Part shown: positions 1 through 9,047 of the stretch, piece after piece
How the letters are laid out: every line of letters begins with the position of its first letter
Numbering within the stretch: the stretch's first letter is position 1
Source of the DNA: a virus
IMG/VR virus record: IMGVR_UViG_3300030685_000017
Span: 1 to 64,000 of that record
Length of the DNA stretch: 64,000 bases
Reading direction: 5' to 3' (one strand)
The notes under the pieces: model-generated
What the model saw: the letters and a program-made list of their open reading frames with translations, nothing else
Databases searched by the model: none
What the model was told of the DNA's origin: nothing
Made by a program: the position numbers and the translations under genes

Positions 1-309
1 AAATATAGTGTCGGAGCTATAATTTACATATTCTTTTAAAATATCATTATATAAACAAGTAATTGTTACTTCTTTTTCTCCATCAAATACCATAATATAT
101 TCATTATCAGTAATTTTTCCATTAACTATTTCTATGTCTACATTAAGTTCATAATTTGTATTTTTAGATAACCAATCTACAATTAATGTAATGTCTTCAA
201 AAAAACCAATAATTACATATTTTTTATTTGTATTTAATTTTACTTTTTCTATAATTAAATTACATAATACTCCTGTTTCTTTTACATATAATTCATTTAT
301 CTTTCTCAT
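1..309 (-). CDS. Hypothetical protein, 3' end beyond window
   Basis: An ATG at 309 (minus) opens a frame that runs without a stop to the window edge, giving about 103 residues beginning MRKINELYVKETG. An AAGGA ribosome binding site lies about 10 bases upstream. The protein is rich in Ile, Asn and Glu, has no signal peptide or membrane segment and matches no family I recognise. It is the most downstream gene visible in the leftward late block, after the ClpP-like gene. Confidence 0.6.
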   Translation of the reverse strand, partial: MRKINELYVKETGVLCNLIIEKVKLNTNKKYVIIGFFEDITLIVDWLSKNTNYELNVDIEIVNGKITDNEYIMVFDGEKEVTITCLYNDILKEYVNYSSDTIF

Positions 310-339
310 TTTTTATTACATCCTTTTCACTCATATATA

Positions 340-993
340 TTATAAGATTTCTGCAATATCAGTTACAACCAAGTCAGCTATATGATATGAAACCGCTTCG
401 TCTGCAAACATCCACCAATCTTTTCTATAGTTAGCATCATATTCTTTTTCTGTAATTGTAGAATTACTTAATATATATTCTTTCACATGTATTTCTGTTA
501 TTTTTAAAAATTCTGCCGTATCAATCATTTTTCCAGTAGTTCCACCAGCGGAAGTGTATCCATCATGAATTAATACCGTACAATCTTTTAATAAGTATCT
601 TTTTTGTCCTGCTAATAGTAACAAACAACCACTAGAATTACATTTACTTAATCCAATTGTATATACTGGAGTTTTTGAAATTTTAATAATATCACAAATA
701 GCCATTACAGCTTCTAAACTTCCACCATCTGAATTAATATATATTTTAATAGGAATTCTATCTTCAATAGGAATATTTGAACTTTCATCTTCTTTATTCC
801 ATTTAATAATATTATGATAATAATCTACAAAATCATCATTTATTAAACCATTTAGATAAATTTTACGTTCTTTAAGTCTTTCATAATATTCAACTAATTG
901 AGGATCTGGTAATCGTAAATTAGATAATTCTTCCATTCCTTCTGGAATTTCTACCGTTAAAAAATCTTTATTAATGCATTTTCCTTTTTTCAT
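340..993 (-). CDS. clpP: ClpP-like serine protease
   Basis: This 217-residue protein has the ClpP fold signature: IPIKIYINSDGGSLEAVMAI (strand and turn before the active site), then SKCNSSGCLLLLAG, where the serine of SSG occupies the catalytic position, then VLIHDG, whose His corresponds to ClpP MIHQP, and a C-terminal WMFADEAVSYHIADLVV resembling the ClpP FMSAEEA..YGLID end. Length fits ClpP (about 200 residues). Phage ClpP-like proteins can be head maturation proteases, but this phage has a separate prohead protease beside the capsid genes, so this copy may form or modify a Clp peptidase in the cytoplasm. A GGAAGAG site precedes the ATG. The tmRNA at 46.6 kb makes a role in degrading tagged peptides conceivable; that link is inference. 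Confidence 0.85.
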   Translation of the reverse strand: MKKGKCINKDFLTVEIPEGMEELSNLRLPDPQLVEYYERLKERKIYLNGLINDDFVDYYHNIIKWNKEDESSNIPIEDRIPIKIYINSDGGSLEAVMAICDIIKISKTPVYTIGLSKCNSSGCLLLLAGQKRYLLKDCTVLIHDGYTSAGGTTGKMIDTAEFLKITEIHVKEYILSNSTITEKEYDANYRKDWWMFADEAVSYHIADLVVTDIAEIL

Positions 994-1014
994 ATTTTTC
1001 TCTTCCTATTCATT

Positions 1015-2229
1015 TTAATCAATAAACAAAGTACTAAACATAGCAGAAGCTTTACTTCTTATATCTTCTTCAAGATATATACACCCAAAATTCGGATCAT
1101 TTTTAAATGCGTTACACATTTTAATTAATGGATTATCATATGTGCAATTAAATATCGCCTGTTTATAATCCCCAGAAAAGAATATACGACTCTTTTCTCC
1201 TAAGCGAGTACCAATTAAATGTACTTGTTTTTCACTTAAATCTTCTGCTTCGTCACATAATATGATGGTATCATTATATGTAGTACCTTTCATAAAATAA
1301 GGAATAGTAGTTGTTAATATACCTTTTTCTAATAGTTCTTCTAATTCTTGTTCTCCACCATCTAATTGTTGTATAAGTGGTGTAAAATAATTACCTGTTT
1401 TTTCTGCTTGAGTTCCCGGAAGAAACCCTATATCTCTTCCTTCTCCTATAGGTTCTCGGCATCCAAGTACATTAGACTGTTCTCCTTTTTTTACTACTTT
1501 ATAAATTCCCATTTGCATACTTAAAAATGTTTTACCTGATCCTACACCACCAATTATAGCTACAATAGGTATATTAGAATTATTTAACAAATCTAAAGCA
1601 CAACGTTGTAATGAATTTTTACCCTTTACTACTCTACTATCTGGTAATTTTAAAGGAACTAATTTAGTTCCATCATATCTTAATTCTGTAATATTATCTT
1701 GATCTATGTCTCGTATAACAATGTATTCATTAATGCATAATTCATTGTAATCAAGATTTTCCATACAAGCATTTATTTCAGCTGTAGTACCTGATATATA
1801 TTTATATCCTTTGTAAATTGCGTTATCTTTATTTTCTAATTTTTCTACTTTTAATTTAAAAATTTTTTCAGCAATAGTTCTACAACATAAATCATTTGTT
1901 ACAAATATTACATTAGGATCATCCATTGCTTTTACACAAGCCATAATTTTACAATCTGGAGTATCTTGCATACCAAATTCTTCTAAGATAGACAACATAG
2001 ATTTTTGAAAAATGATTACTTTATATTTATTACTATTTCTATCTAATAAATGTATCATTTTTCTAGCCTTATATTTAGTATTTTCGTCCTTATTGTAACT
2101 CACTTTAATATTTTCCAATTCTTGTAAAGTAATTGATGAAATAAAAAAGTCTTCTTTAAAAATATTCTGTTGTAATTCCAGTATTGCATTAGTATCATAA
2201 AATTTTATGTTTATAGCGGAAACACCCAC
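1015..2229 (-). CDS. phoH: PIN domain-PhoH family ATPase
   Basis: The N-terminal 130 residues are a PIN-type nuclease domain starting near IKFYDTNAIL (first acidic ligand D), with further acidic positions in TPDCKIMACV and FVTNDL. The C-terminal half is a PhoH-like P-loop ATPase: Walker A GGVGSGKTF, Walker B TIILCDEAEDL, and the PhoH-type GDYKQA motif. This two-domain form (as in Bacillus YlaK) is thought to act in RNA handling. The open frame has a GTG at 2229, but it overlaps the AGAAGGTGG ribosome binding site; the conserved PIN start would fit an ATA codon at 2214 (I/M-N-I-K-F-Y-D). The true start is therefore uncertain. Confidence 0.88.
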   Translation of the reverse strand: MGVSAINIKFYDTNAILELQQNIFKEDFFISSITLQELENIKVSYNKDENTKYKARKMIHLLDRNSNKYKVIIFQKSMLSILEEFGMQDTPDCKIMACVKAMDDPNVIFVTNDLCCRTIAEKIFKLKVEKLENKDNAIYKGYKYISGTTAEINACMENLDYNELCINEYIVIRDIDQDNITELRYDGTKLVPLKLPDSRVVKGKNSLQRCALDLLNNSNIPIVAIIGGVGSGKTFLSMQMGIYKVVKKGEQSNVLGCREPIGEGRDIGFLPGTQAEKTGNYFTPLIQQLDGGEQELEELLEKGILTTTIPYFMKGTTYNDTIILCDEAEDLSEKQVHLIGTRLGEKSRIFFSGDYKQAIFNCTYDNPLIKMCNAFKNDPNFGCIYLEEDIRSKASAMFSTLFID

Positions 2230-2332
2230 CTTCTATTAGATTACAGAGAAGTCTGTCGTTCTTTTCTGTTAAGATAATAATATCATATTCTTTAATAAAA
2301 AGCAATAGATATTCACTTATTTTACAAAGAAA

Positions 2333-2572
2333 TTATTTATTTTCTTTTCTACACCATATATCCCAAATTTCTTTTGTAGCTTCTTTATCAAAAACATAAA
2401 TTATAATAGGTTTTTGAGTTTTAAAATCTTTACTTGGATAAATATCTAATGGAATTAATCCATTATTCCAATAAACAGCCGCCTGTAATGGATTTAGAAT
2501 TCTAATTGTTCTATATGGATTATATTCTTTTTTACTTAAATTTAGATCACTTCTAACCTTAGTAGGTTCCAT
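2333..2572 (-). CDS. Small phage protein, YLxxGxxPxDIY type
   Basis: The 79-residue protein contains YRTIRILNPLQAAVYWNNG followed by LIPLDIYPS and IIIYVFDKEATKEIWDIW. The arrangement (a helix ending in a Tyr/Trp-Asn-Gly turn, a Pro-[IL]-Asp-Ile strand, then a strand and a helix ending in Trp) resembles short DUF5659-like proteins of Firmicutes phages; the family assignment is from memory. It is separated from the upstream gene by a strong terminator, so it probably has its own promoter or depends on readthrough. Confidence 0.7.
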   Translation of the reverse strand: MEPTKVRSDLNLSKKEYNPYRTIRILNPLQAAVYWNNGLIPLDIYPSKDFKTQKPIIIYVFDKEATKEIWDIWCRKENK

Positions 2573-2601
2573 TTTAATTCTTTTCTCCTCTTATTCAAAC
2601 T

Positions 2602-2642
2602 AAAAAAACGGCGATAATCCACTCTTTAGTGAATTATCGCCC
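2602..2642 (-). terminator. Intrinsic terminator after the zinc-ribbon gene
   Basis: Read on the minus strand, GGCGATAATTCAC and GTGGATTATCGCC form a 13-bp stem (one G-U pair) around a six-base loop, followed directly by seven U. It lies about 45 bases past the stop of the gene at 2686-2955. Confidence 0.85.
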
Positions 2643-2685
2643 AATATAATATTTCTATTATAAGTTTTTAATCAATTCACTGCTA

Positions 2686-2955
2686 TTAAGAAATAATAGC
2701 TCTAATCTGTTCTTGTATATCTACATCAAATGTATCAATATTTGTTAAATCACAAGCTTTTAATTTTTCAGTAGAAATTTCTTTTGTATCTTTTTGTAAA
2801 AAATTATCAACTAATATATCAAAAATATTTTTACAATTTTCCGTATCATACAAATTATACCAACTTGATTTCATTTGTGCATTTGCATCATTACATGTAG
2901 GACAAAAATAATATCCTGCACCACATAAAGCACAATGTCTATTTATTTTTGACAT
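2686..2955 (-). CDS. Zinc-ribbon protein
   Basis: This 89-residue protein begins with HCALCGAGYYFCPTCND, two CxxC pairs separated by 7 residues, a compact zinc knuckle. The remainder is acidic and helical. It directly follows the virion-protein gene at 2976-3761 in the same leftward operon (20-base gap) and is followed by a terminator. Similar small zinc-ribbon proteins occur in clostridial phage structural blocks, but I know of no defined function. Confidence 0.75.
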   Translation of the reverse strand: MSKINRHCALCGAGYYFCPTCNDANAQMKSSWYNLYDTENCKNIFDILVDNFLQKDTKEISTEKLKACDLTNIDTFDVDIQEQIRAIIS

Positions 2956-2975
2956 AATTTTTCCTTCTTGATTTA

Positions 2976-3761
2976 TTATGCTTCTTCTGGTACAATCAAT
3001 TTATACAAAACCTTTGAAGTATCGCAATAAGCTTGCTGACAGTTAATTGTAAATGGATGTGTACCATCTGTTGTAAATGTTACATCTACAGCCGCATCAA
3101 GTTTAGCATTTGGAAATACCAGAAATGCATGAATCTGAGTTGTAGGATCACAAACATCAGTACCAAGTACTTCAAGAACAAACTTACCAGCTTTAGGAAA
3201 GTTTACAGCATCTCCAACTACAGCTGTACCAGCTGTAATATTATAATCATACATTACAAGGAACTGTGTTCCTGCTGTTAATCCAAGAGGATAAGTGATA
3301 GTATGCGTACTAGAATCATATACAAATTTAGTTGTAGAAGCAGATGTACCTGCCGCATAAGCTGTACCAAGTGTACCATCACCATTTAAAAGATAAATAG
3401 CTGTGACAGCAGACAGCGGTACATTCTGTAATACTATAGTACCTGTTGACTGATATGTAATTGTCTCAAGAGCCGGTGTTGGAATTGTATTAGTAACAGA
3501 TGCAATTGTTTTATCTACACCATTCTGAGCCGCAAACAGACCAAGATCAAATAATGAGTTATTAGCTGTAAATACAGCTTTCTTACCACGGTTAAACGTG
3601 GTAATAGTAGTACCGAGAGCATCTTTAGCTTCTGCTGTATCAGATGTAATAGCAAGCTTTGGCTCGGTAATTTGGTTAATAGACCACATATAAGAACCAT
3701 CTGACGTAGAAGTCATAATTCCACGCAGAACGTGATCAATAACAAAGTTATTAATATTCAT
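2976..3761 (-). CDS. Probable virion structural protein (tail tube or Ig-like)
   Basis: The 261-residue protein is rich in Thr, Ala, Val and Gly, with few Cys or Met and long beta-strand stretches (TITYQSTGTIVLQNVPL, FLVMYDYNITAGTAVV). GC content is higher than in neighbouring genes, as in other abundant phage structural genes. The N-terminus MNINNFVIDHVLRGIM is followed by polar beta-rich repeats. Its position downstream of the neck genes and its composition suggest a major tail or surface protein, with the tail tube the leading guess. No motif proves it. Confidence 0.6.
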   Translation of the reverse strand: MNINNFVIDHVLRGIMTSTSDGSYMWSINQITEPKLAITSDTAEAKDALGTTITTFNRGKKAVFTANNSLFDLGLFAAQNGVDKTIASVTNTIPTPALETITYQSTGTIVLQNVPLSAVTAIYLLNGDGTLGTAYAAGTSASTTKFVYDSSTHTITYPLGLTAGTQFLVMYDYNITAGTAVVGDAVNFPKAGKFVLEVLGTDVCDPTTQIHAFLVFPNAKLDAAVDVTFTTDGTHPFTINCQQAYCDTSKVLYKLIVPEEA

Positions 3762-3796
3762 AATTTTTCCTCCATAAAAAATAAAATGATTTCAAG

Positions 3797-4567
3797 TTAC
3801 GATTGTTTTTTAGTAATTGCCATTCTCGTCCAATCAAATAACTCGGTATTAATTTTAGAAGTATCTACCATACCACTATAGCTACCTTGAAGTAATGCTA
3901 TACTTGATATATAAATTTGTGCTCCTAAATAGGTATCCATAAATTCAAAAATACCGCATTCTCTTAATTCAGACTTTTTATATTTAAAACCCGGATATCT
4001 CATCATAGCGGATATCATTGGTCTTAATTGTGATGTATAATCTTTAGATTGATTTTTATTTATTTCTTGTCGATCAACAGTAATTAATAATTTTTTTACG
4101 GTTTCTGTAGCTGGTTTTTCAACTTTATGACTTATTCCATTTATTTTATTTATAAAATTAGTTATCTTTGAATAAGCCAAAATATCAATAATAATATTCG
4201 TATGTTTTTCATCATATAATACTATTTGTTTATTTGCTTTATTTTCATCCATAATTAATTTTGATAAATCTAATTCTCCAAAGAAAATACTGGTATCTTC
4301 TTTAGTTAAATTTCGTGTCATAAACAAAAATAATTCATAATCGGTTAAAGTAGAGTAGTCTACTCCCATATCCCATAATCTACTTTTCATTTCACTTGGG
4401 ATACAAGTTAGAGCTCTAACTGTACTGTAATATTTTCGTTCACCAAATTCGATAATTTCTCCTATTGTTGGATGATGAATTGTAATATAATCATTAATTG
4501 TGTAATCTTCCCCGAAATACAATTTTAATTCATCTAAAAAAAGAGATTGATCATCCTTATTTTCCAT
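3797..4567 (-). CDS. Putative tail assembly chaperone-like protein
   Basis: A 256-residue, mainly helical, soluble protein that starts MENKDDQSLF after an AGGAGAT site. The segment YFGEDYTINDYITIHHPTIG EIIEFGE looks like the tail chaperone theme in which a folded substrate-like N-terminus (HPTIGEI) precedes helices. It lies between the tail-completion gene and the likely tail protein, the usual place for tail assembly chaperones in siphophages and myophages. I see no frameshifted second product. Assignment rests mainly on position. Confidence 0.5.
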   Translation of the reverse strand: MENKDDQSLFLDELKLYFGEDYTINDYITIHHPTIGEIIEFGERKYYSTVRALTCIPSEMKSRLWDMGVDYSTLTDYELFLFMTRNLTKEDTSIFFGELDLSKLIMDENKANKQIVLYDEKHTNIIIDILAYSKITNFINKINGISHKVEKPATETVKKLLITVDRQEINKNQSKDYTSQLRPMISAMMRYPGFKYKKSELRECGIFEFMDTYLGAQIYISSIALLQGSYSGMVDTSKINTELFDWTRMAITKKQS

Positions 4568-4571
4568 ATTT

Positions 4572-5195
4572 CTATCTCCTGCCAGTATTATTTACAACTA
4601 TATTTCCACTAGTAATATTGTTAGGTGTAACATTCTGAAATACAATTGTACGCATAGCATAAGTTTTATCTAAAATCGAAGGTTCATCAGATACTAATAA
4701 TAATTTTGTGCCAAAACAATTACTATAATTAAATTCATCAATAATAATTTGACCTAATAAATCATGACGCATTGCTCCAATTTCTGATACAATATCATTA
4801 TTATTATTTATGTCGCATAGCACATAAAAAATAATTTGACAATTTTTAAAAAAACCATCCAGATCATCAGATCTTAACTGATTATTTATTTCATAACATA
4901 TAAAATTTTTTACTGTGACTTGAGTTGTACTATTTAAAAAGAAATAAGGAAAAATATTGATATACATATAACTGTCTGATTCATCTTCATTTAATGTTGT
5001 ATTATTAAGTAAGTATAATAATTTTCTGCTATTGGTAGCAGTCTTTAATATATCTTCGGCTTTTGTACTTCTCGTTTGTCCTATTAAATGTTGTTTAATA
5101 ATTTCTTTATAATAGATATTATTTGAATCATAAACAGGGGTATTGTTTAATCCCTTTAAATTTATTAATTCGTTTTTGTCCTGTGCAGTTATCAT
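4572..5195 (-). CDS. Putative neck / tail completion protein
   Basis: The 207-residue protein is encoded between two structural genes with very short gaps (4 and 10 bases). The middle part has alternating hydrophobic strands (SYMYINIFPYFFL, CQIIFYVLCDI) and a MRHDLLGQIIIDEF helix, a pattern seen in tail terminator or head-tail joining proteins. No diagnostic motif. The ribosome binding site is AAGGAG, 7 bases before the ATG. Confidence 0.5.
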   Translation of the reverse strand: MITAQDKNELINLKGLNNTPVYDSNNIYYKEIIKQHLIGQTRSTKAEDILKTATNSRKLLYLLNNTTLNEDESDSYMYINIFPYFFLNSTTQVTVKNFICYEINNQLRSDDLDGFFKNCQIIFYVLCDINNNNDIVSEIGAMRHDLLGQIIIDEFNYSNCFGTKLLLVSDEPSILDKTYAMRTIVFQNVTPNNITSGNIVVNNTGRR

Positions 5196-5205
5196 AATAT
5201 ACTCC

Positions 5206-6405
5206 TTATAAACTAATAATTTCTAGTTGCATAATTGCAGTAATTATGTTATTATCATCAGTGACAGAACAATTAATAATTTTTCCCAAATAATTCTCAT
5301 TTCCAGTAAATTTAATTTTAATACTTGAATAATCTGTTCCATTTTGTACAAGAGTAATTAAATTATTTGTAAGATAATTTACATTATCAGTTCCTATAAA
5401 AGTCCACTTGTTTGTTGATATTTTGTAATTTGTTAATTCTGTATTATCTTTATTATAAAACTTTACAGTCATAATTTTATAATTACCATTTACTTTTATA
5501 TTATTATTTGTACTAATTACCTTGCCATAATCTGTTGTCACAATTGTAGTAGGATTATCAGTGGGAATAATATAAGAAGAATAATAATTGGCATACATTT
5601 CATAGGGTGTTTCTTTTATTAATGGAATATAATCTGTTGTAGAATTAAATTTATCTTGTGACAAAATTAATTTATTTATTCCTATCGGATATAAATTTTC
5701 AATTTTTGAAACAGACCATACAAATGGATCTGGTCTTACACTAGAAATAATTAAACGATCATCATAAGTTAAATCATCAGAATATATATTTTTAGGTAAC
5801 CAAAATTGATCATTAGCATCAACTTGTTGAGTCTTACTTCCACTATCTACTCCCGCACCAGAACTATTTTTATTACGCATTACTCCCCACATTTTATGCT
5901 TTATTCCATTTTTAATCCAATGAAAATAATAATTACATCTTAAAATATGATAAGAAATAAATTCTAGTTCCATATCTCTAAAACAAATGAGCCATTTACG
6001 ATAAATACCTTGTTCATCTGGTATATCTAAATACATTCCTATCGGAAATTCCATACCATAAGGAGTTTCATAAAAAGAGTCATAATAAGTTAAACAACAT
6101 GTCTGACTAGGTTTAAATTGAACAATATATTCAACATCTGTAGTAGAAATTGTTGGGTACTGTGTTATAACATATTTACATGATATAGCGGTTTTATTTG
6201 TAGTAACTGTATTATGTTGTATATTATAATTTTTATTAACCTCTGATACGTCGTCGTGCATATAATCATATATATAACAAGGTTTTACTTGTGGATCATA
6301 ATTCCATGTATTTTCTATTATATTAGCAGATTGATTTAGATGTGCATTTGCTACTTTAATAGAACTATTGGGGAGAACAGAAGAATAATTATCCAAAGTA
6401 ATCAT
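5206..6405 (-). CDS. Putative head-closure / connector protein with Ig-like C-terminus
   Basis: A 399-residue protein. Residues 1-260 are aromatic-rich, with YYDSFYETPYGMEFPIGMY and a segment around RWLICFRDMELEFISYHILRC, like the large neck proteins of gut phages. The C-terminal 100 residues (KVNGNYKIMTVKFYNKDNTE to IMQLEIISL) have strand spacing and composition of a bacterial Ig-like (Big2-type) domain. Translation appears coupled to the upstream 103-residue gene, whose stop overlaps the GGGGAGG site. Confidence 0.55.
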   Translation of the reverse strand: MITLDNYSSVLPNSSIKVANAHLNQSANIIENTWNYDPQVKPCYIYDYMHDDVSEVNKNYNIQHNTVTTNKTAISCKYVITQYPTISTTDVEYIVQFKPSQTCCLTYYDSFYETPYGMEFPIGMYLDIPDEQGIYRKWLICFRDMELEFISYHILRCNYYFHWIKNGIKHKMWGVMRNKNSSGAGVDSGSKTQQVDANDQFWLPKNIYSDDLTYDDRLIISSVRPDPFVWSVSKIENLYPIGINKLILSQDKFNSTTDYIPLIKETPYEMYANYYSSYIIPTDNPTTIVTTDYGKVISTNNNIKVNGNYKIMTVKFYNKDNTELTNYKISTNKWTFIGTDNVNYLTNNLITLVQNGTDYSSIKIKFTGNENYLGKIINCSVTDDNNIITAIMQLEIISL

Positions 6406-6407
6406 AT

Positions 6408-6719
6408 CTATTCCTCCCCAAGTTTATCAATAAGATTATGAGCATCTAATATTAATTTCCTATAAAGTTTAAAATCACAATCTGGTTTTAAATATTCATC
6501 ATAAGCCATTTGTAAATCTATCATTAAATCTAATACTTCTATGTCTTTATTTAAAATTTTATGTAATGTGGTAATTTGGGTAAGGACAGTAGTAAAATAT
6601 GCATCTAAAATTTCATTATTATCTTCTTTATATAAAAGTAACCAATGAATTTTATTATGCAATTTTTGCTTATATTTTTCAAATTGTTCGGCGGTAAGTT
6701 CTCCATACATTGTATTCAT
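6408..6719 (-). CDS. Small helical head-tail region protein
   Basis: A 103-residue, mostly helical acidic protein (MNTMYGELTAEQFEKYKQ). No clear ribosome binding site precedes the ATG; its start follows the stop of the upstream gene by two bases, so it is probably translated by coupling. Its position among connector genes suggests a small assembly or adaptor role, which is inference. Confidence 0.6.
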   Translation of the reverse strand: MNTMYGELTAEQFEKYKQKLHNKIHWLLLYKEDNNEILDAYFTTVLTQITTLHKILNKDIEVLDLMIDLQMAYDEYLKPDCDFKLYRKLILDAHNLIDKLGEE

Positions 6720-6721
6720 AT

Positions 6722-7192
6722 TTAAGATTTTAAATAAGAATTATTAATATATACATAGTTTTTTATAAGACGATAGAATGCCATCTTAGTTTCTATGTAC
6801 ATTTTTTCTAACTGAGCCATATGGTTTGCTTGAGAAGCCGCCTGTACTTCTCTGCCAGTAATAATAATACCAGCATTCAAATCAGAAAGATATTTTGGAG
6901 TTACCCACTTCCACGCAATACCATTTCCGAAAAGTTCAACTATATAATCCATATCAGAAATATCATCTCCTTGAGATTGAGATAATACACAAGTTATACT
7001 TCTATCTGTTTCATCTAATATAATAGATGAAAATAATTTTCTACATTTAGGATCAGATTTAATTGAAATCAGCCATTCATCTAATAAAAGTTTAGTAGTA
7101 TCTGCATCAGATTCATACTTTGCTTTTAAATCGTAAGCGGAAACCAATGACAAAAATCTTGAATAAACTTTATCATAAGTTATTGTCAACAT
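6722..7192 (-). CDS. Putative head-tail adaptor protein
   Basis: A 156-residue protein starting MLTITYDKVYSRFLSLVSAY, with a two-helix N-terminus and a central VELFGNGIAWKWVTPK strand-turn. The pattern (helical start, small beta core, C-terminal helix MAFYRLIKNYVYINNSYL) resembles gp6/gp15-type head-tail connectors, and it lies two genes downstream of the major capsid gene, where adaptors normally sit. AAGGAG precedes the start at 7192. Confidence 0.55.
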   Translation of the reverse strand: MLTITYDKVYSRFLSLVSAYDLKAKYESDADTTKLLLDEWLISIKSDPKCRKLFSSIILDETDRSITCVLSQSQGDDISDMDYIVELFGNGIAWKWVTPKYLSDLNAGIIITGREVQAASQANHMAQLEKMYIETKMAFYRLIKNYVYINNSYLKS

Positions 7193-7206
7193 GGCATCTC
7201 CTTTAC

Positions 7207-7818
7207 TTAGTTATTAGCTACATAGCTATTCATTAAATCAGTTCCAAGAACTTCATCAACGATTTTAATTTTGTTAATACTATCAAGACTACCGTCTTCA
7301 ATTTTACTCATAGCTATAGATCTAAATGTATTTTTAAGTCCATTTGGAGCTTCTGCTAAAATTCTCTTAAAATTACCAAGATCTAAATTAAAAGCTTCCT
7401 GAATGTCTTCTGGACTATAAAGTTTTGAATAAACTTCTTCATTAACCCCTTGCCATTCTTTAGTTTTAAGCAATTCTTCATCATCAATAATAAAAAGTGG
7501 TGAATAAATATACTGACTTTTAACCAATTTAGCGGCTTTAAGATCTTGATATTCCACAGCAGTTACATCTCCGTAACCGTTCCAAATATACATGTTTTCT
7601 GTTTTTTTGCCAATTAAAATTAATTTTCCTACAGTAATAGATTTACAGGGAATTTCATCTGTTGCGGCATAAACTTTTTCTTTCGCTGATACAGGTGATT
7701 TAACTTCCTCTATTTTAACTTCTTTTACTTCTTTAATTGGTTCTACCTTTACTACTTCTTTTCCTGCTACAATAGTAGCCTTTTTAACTGTACTTTTAGT
7801 TGTATTAGCTGTTGCCAT
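7207..7818 (-). CDS. Virion-associated protein with charged N-terminal tail
   Basis: I place the start at the ATG at 7818 (MATANTTKSTVKKATIV), which has AAGGAG 9 bases upstream; a longer frame to 7845 lacks such a site. The 203-residue protein has a Lys/Val/Glu-repeat tail (EVVKVEPIKEVKEVKIEEVK, low complexity) followed by a folded region with MYIWNGYGDV. It sits directly downstream of the major capsid protein. The tail could be a flexible or cleaved region; function unknown. Confidence 0.6.
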   Translation of the reverse strand: MATANTTKSTVKKATIVAGKEVVKVEPIKEVKEVKIEEVKSPVSAKEKVYAATDEIPCKSITVGKLILIGKKTENMYIWNGYGDVTAVEYQDLKAAKLVKSQYIYSPLFIIDDEELLKTKEWQGVNEEVYSKLYSPEDIQEAFNLDLGNFKRILAEAPNGLKNTFRSIAMSKIEDGSLDSINKIKIVDEVLGTDLMNSYVANN

Positions 7819-7906
7819 AATTTTAATCTCCTTGTAATTCTTCAATTTTTATTTTTATTTTTATATAGCGGAGGAAAATAAATTCCTCCGCTTAACCTAA
7901 CTATAA

Positions 7907-9025
7907 TTATGCTGTAATTGTCCAAATACCGAACAGTCTACTAATGACTACACCAACGCCCATTTTAGCCTGATATTCATATTCAAGCGTTTTATCAACG
8001 TTTGTAGTACCATCAGAAACTTCATTAACCATTGAGTCGCCTTCATTAATAAGTTTAATAAACTTATTATCATTTACATTCGGCATAATCAGTAATTTAG
8101 TATTATCTACAAGTCTAGTAGTAGTATCATTATCAGCAAAAGCCTGTGGAATTTCAAACAGAGTAATTCCTTCAAATGTACCGAGTCTACCTGTAGTATT
8201 TCTTTCCTGTTTCATTTCATTAGAAATCCAGTCAACAAGAGCAAGTTTGGTAAGATTAGAAAGAGCCGCTCTAGTACCCATAATAACTACATCAGTACCA
8301 TTTGCTGTCTGTACATCTTCAACTAACTGCATAAACTGATCTTTAGTAGTAGTAGACAAAGGTGAACTTACCTGCCACTGAGAACCAGCCGGAAGAGAAA
8401 TTCCAACACTTGTTACAGAACTGTAAACCATAGAGTTTACTTTCTTATCAAATGCTTCATATACTTTTTGGATAAACATAGCCCAGTCAATACGACCAGC
8501 CATAAACTGCTCATACTCAGCATAGATTTTAATTCCGTACCAATTTGTTTTAATAGAGTACTCAGCACCTTCTGTAAGTCTCTGTCTCAATAAGTTATGA
8601 TGATTACCAGAAACCTGTGAAACTGTAAGAATCATCTGTGTAGGAGCATAAAAGATATTCTCATCTCCATCATTGATATTCTTTGTCTCTACAAACTGCT
8701 GAAAAAATGGGTTAGCACCCCAACCAGATTGAAGCATATTCTGCAATGTATCTTCAACTACTTCAAATACATCAGTTTTATGTTTACGAATTGCTCTACG
8801 AATTGTTTTTCTATCAGAAGAAGCTTCAATTCCAAGTACATTAAACATAATATTTCTGATCTGATCATTGGCTTCAACTTTTGATACTGTATTTCCTTCA
8901 GCATCAAATATTTCTTTCTTACCGCCTACATCATTCATAAGTTCTGTAAAAGCGGCAAAAGAACATTTACTTTCATCAGCAAATACTGCTGTTGTATGTT
9001 CATTACTAAAATTCATTCTTGACAT
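7907..9025 (-). CDS. Major capsid protein (HK97-type, probable)
   Basis: A 372-residue protein with composition unlike its AT-rich surroundings: many Ala, Val and Gly and more GC-ending codons, as expected for the most abundant phage protein. It begins MSRMNFSNEHTTAVFADESK after an ideal GGGAGG site. The order portal, prohead protease/scaffold, decoration protein and then this gene is the classical HK97 head arrangement. Features such as the central QLVEDVQTANGTDVVIMGTR domain and the C-terminal KMGVGVVISRLFGIWTITA strand fit a capsid P/A-domain plan. A shared leader operon continues to the neck genes. Confidence 0.85.
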   Translation of the reverse strand: MSRMNFSNEHTTAVFADESKCSFAAFTELMNDVGGKKEIFDAEGNTVSKVEANDQIRNIMFNVLGIEASSDRKTIRRAIRKHKTDVFEVVEDTLQNMLQSGWGANPFFQQFVETKNINDGDENIFYAPTQMILTVSQVSGNHHNLLRQRLTEGAEYSIKTNWYGIKIYAEYEQFMAGRIDWAMFIQKVYEAFDKKVNSMVYSSVTSVGISLPAGSQWQVSSPLSTTTKDQFMQLVEDVQTANGTDVVIMGTRAALSNLTKLALVDWISNEMKQERNTTGRLGTFEGITLFEIPQAFADNDTTTRLVDNTKLLIMPNVNDNKFIKLINEGDSMVNEVSDGTTNVDKTLEYEYQAKMGVGVVISRLFGIWTITA

Positions 9026-9047
9026 TATTTTATTCCTCCCTTCTTAA

